A DNA stretch of 46,116 bases, from the NCBI GenBank assembly GCA_004335635.1, contig QAXH01006314.1:63767-109882 (forward strand). The letters run 5' to 3'. This document shows, piece by piece, positions 24,474-33,357 of the stretch; within the stretch, counting starts at the first letter, position 1, and each line of letters opens with the position of its first letter. Made by a program: the position numbers and the translations under genes. The stretch comes from Chloromonas sp. AAM2. Lineage: Eukaryota; Chlorophyta; Chlorophyceae; Chlamydomonadales; Chlamydomonadaceae. The notes under the pieces were generated by a model that saw nothing but the letters and a program-made list of their open reading frames with translations, did not search any database and had not been told where the DNA came from.

Positions 24474-27390
24474 CGGAGCACAACCGTGCGTTGCAGCTTA
24501 TGTTGCCGCAGAGTGACACCTGCCATTGTCAAAAGCCTCTTGGACGCTAGGTAACTGGCTGCCGCACCCGCCATTGCCTGCCCACTATCTGACTTGGCCC
24601 GTAATGTGCTTGCCCCGGCTCCTTGGCAGTTGCCATCTGCCAGAGCTGCCTCTTCTTGTTGTACACTAGCCATCCCAGGCAATGCCACACAAGCTGAGTC
24701 CAGCAGGTTACAGGGCTGGTTGGCGGCATGGCCGTTCGCATCAGCACCTGGCTGGAAGTCGCCCTGTGCGCCTGCCGTGGGTTCTGTGTACTGGTACGAC
24801 GGAACGATATGTGTCTGTTCTGCTGCGCCCGATGAGCAAGCTTCACTGCCCACCTTCTCCTGCAGGCACCACAACAGTCAAGAGTCAGTTGCAGTGTGCC
24901 AGGGAATGTGGCATTGCAATGTGTTCAGGTAACATAGAATGACACTGCCAGTGCAACACAGACAGGGCAACACTCTGTTCAAGAACATGGCGAGAAGATT
25001 GTTGAGCCCGTCACACGAAGCCTAGAATAGCTCCGTTGTATATAGCTCTGTTGTACGTGCTGAGTAATTGTGTAAGCAAATATGTCACAGGAACCCAGGA
25101 CAGCTCTGTCGTACTTAATCTTACCTGCTGAGCAAACTCGTGCGCTGCCATCCCGAGCCCACATACCTCGTGATAAACAATCTCGCGTATGCCCGCCTGG
25201 ATCAGAAGCTTGGCGCACTCATTGCATGGAAACATCGTCACGTAGACAGCCTGCGGGACACACAGTCGTTGGACGTCAGCATTGCTGATATTCCTCCTTA
25301 CGGAAATTCCTTGCCGACCAAGTGGTGTGCCCAGGCTTAAGGCAGCACTTCTAGGAAATACATGCCAGCCAGCCCACTAGGCAAGTGAGTTATCCCTCGG
25401 CGCCAAACTGTCTGCCTGTTCTGCTTTGGACAAGTGCATGCACAATCGGTTGAATGATGCAACCTGCGCTTGGCCAATGCGTTGGTTACCCTATGAAACC
25501 GTCCCTTGATATGTTCCTAGGTTTCACTTCCTTTGACCCATGTGCACCATTGACCCTCAACTTGGTTAACGTGGTGTATCGCAGCCTGCTTGTGATCCAT
25601 CAGCTTGGCTTCGCCTTCAAGCCCCCGCCTCCTGTACCTCACTACTGCACTCACCGCTCCATTGACTGAAGCACTGTTGGTGTTGAGCAGCGCATTGGCC
25701 TCTGCATGCACCTACAGCCACAGACAGTGCCTCACACACCATAGGCGAGCAAGTCGCGTAGATTCACTCGCCAGGCAAGGCCAACCAACAGACGGCGTTC
25801 AGCGGCCTGCCTGCTTTGCACAGTAGCTGGTAAGATGTGTAACCCTGCATCTTCAGCTTCTCTCATGTGCACATCTTCCAATATGCTCATGTTGCTAACA
25901 ACAGTCGTTTGTTCCATTCAACTGCTCTAGCCCAGACCCAAAAGCAATAACGTGGCTGGATTTCATGGCATCCACATGCTTCCAGGGTTTGCGTCACATG
26001 CTCGCGTGTTGTCACTGCCATATTCAGCCAGCAAGAGGCAACAGTTCATCAGCCCCCTGTGCCCCTGAGTGTGTGAAACAGACCATGTCAATTCCTCACC
26101 AGGTTATCCCGAGTCTGCAGACCTCCTTCCTGTGGCACCTAAGAAGAATCAACAACCATATGTGTGGCTATCCCTGGCAGTATGTGTAGTGCCAGAGGCA
26201 CTTACCACATAAGGGTACTTTGTTTCCAGTGGGTTGCCAGAGCCCCTGGGCGGGAGCTTGGCCCAGGGCAAGGCGTGGTCCGCACACCCCCTGCAACAGC
26301 AAGCCAAGGAACGCATACAGTGTGACTGCAGCCAGCCGATCATCAAGCAAACATGTGGCAGGAAACTAGGGACCAAGACTGCACTAAACTGGCCCGCTTG
26401 TGACAGAAAGCGTTGCGTCCCAACTGCAGCTGCTACTGTGATGCCAGAAACAGCTTTGCAATAGTGCTGGTGTGTGCCCAGTAGCTGAGGGGGCTGATGT
26501 CGCAGGACCAGACCAGCTGTGCAAGCTGCTTGCTCCGGAAACACGTGTATGCGTGTGCCATAGCCGGGCCAGTGTGGCAGGTTCAGACTGTCCTTCATTT
26601 GCCTGAGGATTTTCTGGATTGAGCTGTGCATGTTCAGGTGCAGAGGCAAGGCAGGCGCATGATCTGGACGTGGACGTACCGAGGAAAGCCGTTGTAGCCT
26701 ATGCCCAGCACTACCTTGTTGCCTCCCACTATAACAGCCCCAACCTGCAGGACGGCACGAGTGTGCACGTCCGCATCATGCAAGAACATGCCTCAGAGGT
26801 TGAGTGCATGTACATCCTAATAGCATCTTGTGAAAATGCACCATCGCGTAGGCTGAGCTGGCATTGCATGCACAGAAGAGTGTCAAAACCTGCCTGCTTG
26901 TTCGGGTCCTTTGATCGCTGTGCGCTGAGGAATGCTAGTGACATGAAGTACTCGTCCCAAGATAGATGCCTGCATGCAGTGTGTGATGAGGAGGGCAAGC
27001 AAAGCGCCATGTCACCCAGTGCATGAGAAAGGGTTTGTCTGTGCCTGGCAGTGCATGCAATTTGGCAGCCACTGACCCGCTCCTTGGGCTGGGATCATGT
27101 GGATCCTCACGCCTGTCTTGGCACTCTCGTGTATTGTCAGGAAGGAAGGGAGGTCTGGTCAGGGGTTTGGGAGGGAGCTGTGTATCAGCAGGGCGCTTGC
27201 TGTTCCGCTGCGCCTTCTTTAGGCCCCTTGAACGGATTTTCTGTGATGGCTCTTGAAACTTAGGCCATTGTAAACGCCTGTCCGGCGATGCAAAGAGCGC
27301 ATACGTTCCGACGGCTGCAAGCACAGCGCTCCCAAAGGCCATCATGGCCAGGCTAGCCATGCTCACGTTTAGCACTGGTGATTCCGTCAT
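24461..27390 (-). CDS. Deoxycytidylate (dCMP) deaminase with N-terminal membrane segment
   Basis: The enzyme converts dCMP to dUMP, supplying dTMP synthesis. Exons, all phase-compatible: 27390 to 27113 or 27125, 26969-26894, 26744-26680, 26290-26206, 25711-25655, 25250-25167, 24859-24461, giving 347 residues with the 27113 boundary. Motifs in order are HLSWDEYFMSLAFLSAQRSK, DPNKQ/VGAVIV, GIGYNGFPRGCAD, NPLETKYPYV, VHAEANALLN (zinc His and catalytic Glu) and MFPCNECAKLL (two zinc Cys), then LLTMAGVTLRQHK near the end, as in plant DCD. The N-terminus has a hydrophobic stretch (SMASLAMMAFGSAVLAAVGT), a likely anchor or targeting segment. The last exon carries about 100 extra Ala/Gln-rich residues between the zinc motif and the LLTMAG strand, making this longer than plant enzymes (about 230). 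The exon 2 to 3 intron starts with GC. An upstream in-frame ATG at 27429 would add 13 residues. Confidence 0.92.
26745..26893 (-). other. GC-AG intron in the dCMP deaminase gene
   Basis: On the minus strand exon 2 ends in AAGCAG and the intron begins GCAGGT. Exon 3 follows CTGCAG with GTTGGGGC. Only this GC donor restores the conserved KDPNKQ/VGAVIV reading without a shift. The nearby GT, four bases further in, leaves a phase that does not fit the next exon. Confidence 0.75.
27120..27141 (+). repeat. 22-base repeat, copy in dCMP deaminase exon 1
   Basis: A 22-base sequence starting GGCACTCTCGTGTATTGTCA occurs identically at 31292-31313, just before the telomeric block. This copy lies at the 3' edge of deaminase exon 1, where the donor choice is uncertain. 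Confidence 0.8.
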
Positions 27391-29150
27391 CCTGGCTCTG
27401 GTTTGGTGGGATGGAGAGCTTCCAAGCAAGGATCAGGGGTTTGCGGATTTGAAAACAGTGTGATCGAACCGTTTTTGTGATCTTGGCCCTTCCTTTTCAA
27501 TTATTATTTTGGCGCACCTGCCCCTTGCAATCGATGTACTGTGTAGCTGGTGCCAAATACTGTGTTGAAGTGTGACGCCAAGATTGGCTATTGCTGTGAT
27601 GTGAGACAGCGCTGGCCAGTTGCCTCATTGATGCCACGAATCATGATGTGGCAGGCTGATCTGCGGCTTACATGGATCAGACGCTGATCCTGCCAAGTAC
27701 ACTTGCACGACCCACAGCACGGCCTGGCCTCTGAAGAACATGTCTGTTGACCTCTTCCCTGTGTCCCACTCCGTCCATTCTGTCCAATGCCACCTTTTAC
27801 TGAATTCATGCATCTGGTACGTCAGTTGAGCTCGCCTAGAATGTAACCATGCGGTCCCGGATGGCTCAACTGCGGCAGGGCTGCAAGGAGTTTGGGCCGC
27901 TAGTGTCACGTGCAAGTTGGCTGAGCTGTAAGAATGCAGCCTCCACATGAACAGAAGTCCACCTGACATGAAGCTAGTCCATTCCTTTCTATTGCCAGGT
28001 CTGGTGCACAGAACTAGAAGCTGAGCCTCAATGAGGATGTCAGCTGGTCTGTTGATGCAATCGCGGTGCCAGTGAATGCGTTGAACCAAACCTATCAAAT
28101 CTGCGACCATAACTAAGCGGCAACGGCCAGCACATATGCCCATACATGATGTGCGCAAGGCACTGGTCTCTACAATCACATGTTTCCATACAGCCCAAAA
28201 GCCGGGGACAGTATTTGTAACAGTTCCAGGCCTAGTCAAAAAAGAACAAGCGGGCCATGGCCACACCAATGCAAGCATGCATTGCACCAGCTGACGGCCT
28301 GCTCTGCTATCAACCTTGCAGCATCACACATTACAGATGTAGTGCACCTGGCGATGCTTTGCGAGCGCCTGCTGCGTCAGTTGCGGCGCTCCAAAAAATT
28401 GACTGATGGTATTCTGCAGCACTCCGCATGGGCCTGGGAGCCTCCGCACGAATCGGAGATGACGGAAGCGTTTTCCTGGGAAGGTGTCAAACGTGAAAAA
28501 GCAAAGGAGCAGAAACAGTAGTGAAAAAGCGAAGAAGCAGAAGCTGAGTCAGCACGTTACCTTTGAATCACTGCCAGTCCCACGAATTGTCCCAGAACTG
28601 GCAAGCGCTTTTTAAACAAAAGTAGTGCCAACTGTCGCGACCACATACAGCCACGCGATGGCATTCTGCATCCTGCTGATTGCACTCCTTGTTGTTCGTC
28701 CCTTCTTTGTGGTCGCACGCTTTTGGCGGCTCCTTTTTCAAATGTCGGCGCCTACCGTTTTGCCTCAATGCATTCAAGCAAACACCGCGATGACCTGTAG
28801 ACAATTTTTCTTTCTCTACGCGACTCAGGCCATTGGTATCAGGCAATTGCTGGACCTTACACGGGCACGCGACGTATAGGAGATCGGCTTCGTCACTTGT
28901 TCCGATCGGCCTAGTATCCGATCACCGTAGTGGCGGCGGCACGCTGGTAGTACAGCCCTTGATCAGCACCTGGTGCAGTGTAGGGTAGTCACAGTTTCTA
29001 GCGGCAGCATTCAAATCTGAGATCAGCTGCAGGTCTAGCAGTCTAGAAAGCAAACAGCGCGGCATCCATCATCTAACGCACGATAGTTGCCTAGGATCTC
29101 AGTAAATTCTCTTATCCGCGTTGTCACAAGCACAGTGTGCGAGAAGAGCA
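27391..29150. other. Region without a recognised gene, 5' side of dCMP deaminase
   Basis: This includes the presumed promoter of the deaminase and open frames of 220 codons (minus, 27625-28287) and 113 codons (plus, 28180-28521). Neither has recognisable motifs. A copy of the dispersed CCCAGAACTGGC motif lies at 28584-28613. A short plus-strand frame at 28625-28879 has a hydrophobic start but no family match. Confidence 0.45.
28584..28613 (+). repeat. Dispersed CCCAGAACTGGC motif, copy 3
   Basis: GAATTGTCCCAGAACTGGCA, then AGCGC and five T. The bases before it (CAGTCCCAC) resemble those before the copy at 42393. Confidence 0.85.
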
Positions 29151-29151
29151 G

Positions 29152-29280
29152 GACCAAGCGCATAGCAGAGCTGGGGCAGATGAGATAGGCTTGGTTTTGA
29201 ACGATGCGGACAGGCGACAAAAAGGCTGCCTGTCCGCATCGTTCGAAACCAAGACTTTCTCACCTGCTATGCGGTTGGTC
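29152..29280. repeat. Long inverted repeat (hairpin)
   Basis: Inner arms 29190-29215 and 29228-29253 pair at 25 of 26 positions around a 12-base loop (29216-29227). Outer arms 29152-29168 and 29264-29280 pair at 16 of 17 positions. They are separated from the inner stem by an asymmetric internal loop (21 and 10 bases). The whole is about 129 bases. It could be a microRNA-like precursor, a foldback element or a hairpin intron; the sequence does not decide. Confidence 0.85.
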
Positions 29281-29832
29281 AAGGCGCTCGCCGTAGCATC
29301 CCTTCCGCCGTGAAGCAAGGCCTGGGCTGCCAGCTGGCCCTCAAGTTGCGACAGTAGCATACGGCACAATCACATCACTGTGATTATTCTCAGTCTGATC
29401 CCAATCGCACCACTTGTGACAGGAATGGGGTATCTCATTCATCTCAAGTTTTGGTTCATGCCAACGATATGCATGTCGTGAGGTTGTTCGTCCCAGAAAT
29501 GGCATCACGCCGCATCTTCCACCGCACACCACACAATCCACACCGTGGATGCACCTGTCCTGGTGATCGCCACTGATACACACACAGCCCAGAGGTAAGG
29601 TCAGAGTCTCACGTCAAATTGTTCCAGACTCCTTTACTTGATGGGTGGGCAACAGAGTTTGATTCATGCAGGTAGTGAGTGCACTTGCGCAGAGTTGAAT
29701 GCCAAGGAGGAAGGTGCACGCTCGTTAAACTTCAATCATCAGGCACAGGAGGCAGGCACTATGATTTTGCCGACCTATAACTCACTTTTGGACTCCCCCC
29801 CCCTAACAGCCTATGTACAGGTCCATCACAGA

Positions 29833-30175
29833 CTGTGAGTATGCCATTATGCTCAGTTTCATGAGAGCTTTCCAGAGCACTATTGGAAACAAAAAAAAAG
29901 TCTTGAGTCAGTTTCTAGGGTCACAGTCCTTGTCGGTTTCTGGCGGGTACTGGGCCCACTTGTCGGTTACCGGTCGTCCTCGAGTTGAGTATGCCATTGT
30001 GCTCAGTTCCATAAGAGCTTCGCAATGCAGTGTTGAAAACAGAGAAGTGTTTAGGTTTGAGTCATCTCCCAGGGTTAGAGTCCTGTGCCGGTCCGGGGCA
30101 TCCCTGCCGGTTTCCGGCCGTTTTCGGACCCCGCATGAGTTTCCAGATTCTTCTGCATATGCCATTGTGTAGCTC
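29833..30175 (+). repeat. Degenerate tandem repeat, unit about 155-165 bases
   Basis: Two diverged direct copies run from about 29833 to 29983 and 29987 to 30150, with the start of a third near 30155. Each begins with GAGTATGCCATT-TGCTCAGTT and an AGAGCTT segment, then a GAAAACA-like segment, GAGTC, AGGGT and CGGTTTC-GG blocks in the same order. The third keeps only CATATGCCATTGTG. The copies differ by many substitutions and small indels, so the array is old. Confidence 0.7.
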
Positions 30176-31290
30176 TCAATGCGCTCGTCACAGTGGCATG
30201 TTCAAACCTTGAATCTGACTCGCCATTGGCCTACAAAACAATTTTCCGGGGAGGCTTCATATTTCTTCAAGAACCCCTGACCCTTGCTCCCACCCCCGTG
30301 TTCCAGACCAGCTCAAAATGGCCCCAGAATTTAAATGTATGCTCCCTGGAGGGTACCTAGGCCCTTGCCGTGAAGAAACTGGCCTACTCCTGGTAGGTCG
30401 AAAGATGCGGAAGTGCCTGCCTCCTGATCAGGCAGCTGTAAAAAACAATACTTCTGCCTGCTTTAAGAAAAAAAAGAATGCGAAGCAACGGTCGAACGAC
30501 TGCAAACGATGTGCTGCATGCCATTCAACCCAAGCCACAAGTCAGCAACATCAGTGGCGTGGCCGACAAAACCTGAGCAACATAGCCTGTGATGAGGACT
30601 GGAAGCACATGTCGGAAAGAAAAGCACACCCACGCAGACGACGGTCTAACCAGGCTACACAGTTCAGAATGTCATGGGTCATGTTATTACATGCCGAACG
30701 TCCTGATTGCCCACAACAAAGTCACGTATGTCACAGCTTAGCACAAGCACCAAGACACGTGCTTGTCTGCATGAAATCAACATGCTTTATCTCACCCTTA
30801 CCTTCATGCATCCTTCCGTGGCGCATTGCAAGGTGCAGCCCCTGTTAGTTGGCTGTGCGCAAGACCAGGCGGGTGAATGTGCTTACAGGGGATCACTGGT
30901 CAATCATCTTGTCACTGCAGTCTGAATGTAGGGCAGTTACACCGCCAGGCTGTAAAACAAACCAGACAAGGTAATGCTGCTGGGTAAGTCCATGTGCCTG
31001 GCATGGTGACAAGTGTGGGCCCCAAAGCTGTCCAAATTCAGGGACAACAAGAAAAGCGTCCAAGGAGAATTTTTGTACAAGCTGGGTGGATGCTTATCGG
31101 AGGCCAACGCTTTTGGATCATTTAAGCAAGTAGGTATACTGTCAACTGAAAGAAGCCCATGGTTTGCATATGCTTGCTCTCGTGGCCACCCGCCTCCTTG
31201 GGGAGGTAGCCAAGCCCTCCACCCCCCGACTGAGACAGCCGCAGCGCTTTGTTGGGCACTAGACACATGCCGCCTAATGTAGGTCACACT
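30176..31290. other. Region without a recognised gene
   Basis: One plus-strand frame of 176 codons (30318-30848) begins with an ATG and is basic and Cys-rich in the middle. It matches no family I know and has no supporting splice pattern. The stretch otherwise shows nothing clear. Confidence 0.4.
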
Positions 31291-31291
31291 C

Positions 31292-31313
31292 GGCACTCTC
31301 GTGTATTGTCAGG
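31292..31313 (+). repeat. 22-base repeat, copy near telomeric block
   Basis: Identical to 27120-27141. It is followed by two short GTTGTCAG/GATTGTCAG iterations of its own 3' end, and lies about 58 bases before the TTAGGG arrays. Confidence 0.8.
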
Positions 31314-31370
31314 GTTGTCAGGATTGTCAGGTTTTCGCTTGCTCTCGTGGCAGTCCTGGGCTTCATAGCT

Positions 31371-31462
31371 GGGTTAGGGTTAGGGTTAGGGTTAACCCTA
31401 AGAAATCAAAAATGGGTTAGGGTTAGGGTTAGGGTTAGGGTTAACCCTAAGAAATCAAAAAT
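31371..31462 (+). repeat. Interstitial TTAGGG telomeric repeats with inverted ends, two tandem units
   Basis: Two tandem units, 31371-31413 and 31414-31462. Each consists of GGGTTA hexamers (four in the first, five in the second), then an abrupt switch to the opposite strand, ACCCTAA, then the same GAAATCAAAAAT spacer. The two units differ only by one hexamer. The switch forms a GGGTTAACCC palindrome, as expected of head-to-head telomere junctions, although only about one inverted unit follows. Confidence 0.9.
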
Positions 31463-31496
31463 GAAAATAAAAGTGGAACGAGGAATGTTTTGAAAT

Positions 31497-31562
31497 TCTA
31501 TGAAGAACAAGAAGAAGAACAAGAAGAAGAACAAGGAGAAGAGGAAGAAAACGAAGAAATGA
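31497..31562 (+). repeat. GAA/GAACAA-rich polypurine tract
   Basis: About 65 bases almost free of T and with few C, built from GAAGAACAA-type units, directly after the telomeric block. Translated in one frame it gives a Glu/Gln run inside a 79-codon open frame (31490-31729), but that frame has no recognised homology and is better read as simple sequence. Confidence 0.75.
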
Positions 31563-33357
31563 TTGTACGCCAGCTACCTGGCTCAGGAGCGCCCGGCCAG
31601 TGGCGCATCCTGCCCCATCATCCAAAGCGGTTCAAACCTAATCATTATAATGCAAACGTCCTGAAGACTCTCATAAGCCGTGATGCACAGTTGAGTCCAC
31701 CTAGGAGCGCTTCTGCCCTTGATAAGTGAATTGTGCCAAGTCTCATGCCACAGAAGAGAATGCCGGCTTCGACGCTTGGAGGCGTTCATTACGGTTAACC
31801 GCGGACATGAAACAAGTCTATTGCCCCGGAAAAGAATGCCAATCTCGGACGTTTGAAAATGTTTTGACTGGAGTGTACATGGGCTGCATGGGCAGCTTCA
31901 CAAATAGACGAAGATTGCATACTAGGCTCTGGCGGATTTCCGCATGCCATGAGTTCATAGGCAAGTTGAAGATTTGAGAAACAAAAAACATTCATTGAAA
32001 GTCCAATCCTGACAAACTGCGCCAGAGTAGGCACCCACAGCAGGTACCCTCCGAGGGACTTGATGATCACGTACATTGTGATGCTTTATGCGTGCATCGT
32101 GCCACCAAGCGTTCGCACTTTGCAAGAAGGGTCTCTCAGAAGGTGCGCTGTCACACGGCCCATGTCAACGTGATTGTACAACCAGACAAAGCGTGGACTA
32201 ATCACGGAGTCCGCACTACACTGTCCTCTGCACCAGACCCGTTATATAAGTACGTTGCTTGTTCGCAGACCGATGAGCGTGAAGACAAGAAAACACAGTT
32301 CTGTTTCCATCGTCAGCGCATGCATGGTGAAAACCCAGAAAACAAACACGGTCAGCTGATTGTGCGTGTTTCAATTGCCAAGGCCAGCAGGCACGCCTCT
32401 GCCACGTGCACTTGGTAGGACCTACGTTGCTGCAGCATTGCTTGACATACGTAGCCAGTCGGCCATATTGTTAGATAGTTGGCCGTACTGCTGATTGAAC
32501 CCGGTTCTGCCCAACGGATAACAGACGGATGAATACGTATCTGCTCCCTCACCATTTGCTCGTATTAGGCCGTCGATCGTCGGGCCTGAATGTGCTTCAC
32601 TTGCCCTTCAAGGTATGCTTGAGGTGCGAGAGCACCTGACTCATCGACCTGGGCTTGGTGTTGTATGGGCTCCCTGCACAGACACAGGCACAAGGCACGT
32701 TGACATTGTTGAACCACAAAACAGACCGTTTGCAGCGACAGAAAAAGACTTCGCCGCAGCCAATCCTAAAGATACATTCCTAGGCCCCAGCACACCCGCC
32801 GTACGCGTCACACGAACTGGCCTCCCAAAAGGCTGACCACAGGTGCACACCCTGAGCCGTGGGCAAGTTGAAAGATTGGAAATGTGGCAGATGATTGGGT
32901 TGGACTTTGCCATTCATCTGTCCTGGCCCTGCTTCTGCCAAGCATCAGTCACGCACCAGGCAGTGACAGCCGTGCCATGGGTGCCATGGGCTGGGCGCCA
33001 GGAGGCTGCCACACACTGTTGGATGTGATGGCGCTGCTCAGTGCACCGGGAGTGCCTGGACTGGCGATGCCGTTGCGGAGGTGATGCATGCCACTGTCTG
33101 CACCTGTGCAGCTGATGCCCTGGGCCAGAATGCGTTGGAACACCTGCGGCCAGAAGACAACGTGCCAGATGATTCTACAGTTGCAAAGTTGTTGAGCAAT
33201 GTTGTGCGCCAGTCGTCTCATCAATCGGTCATGTTTCCGCCCGGTACACTGCAACTTGGTGTGGTATGAAACCCACTTTACACTATTATGACTGCCTAAG
33301 CGTCAGCCCGCATGATTGGAAGAAATGGCTTGTGATAGGCTTGTAAGAGCCGGTCAA
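31563..33357. other. Region without a recognised gene, 3' flank of the FMO gene
   Basis: Short frames occur on both strands (for example plus 32615-32836 and minus 32949-33254), without motifs or a splice chain I can defend. A further downstream exon of the FMO tail is possible because AAAAG/GTGTGA at the stop also resembles a donor, but no matching acceptor exon was recognised. Confidence 0.45.

Noticed and set aside
27625..28287. Minus-strand open frame of 220 codons
   Set aside because: Long for chance, but rich in Trp/His/Cys with no domain, and overlapped by an antisense frame. A faint resemblance to retroelement RNase H tails was not good enough to name.
30318..30848. Plus-strand basic Cys-containing frame of 176 codons
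   Set aside because: The Cys and Lys clusters do not form a known zinc-binding spacing; no supporting exon.
31490..31729. 79-codon Glu-rich frame as a gene
   Set aside because: The Glu/Gln run is the translation of a GAA simple repeat, and the rest has no similarity.
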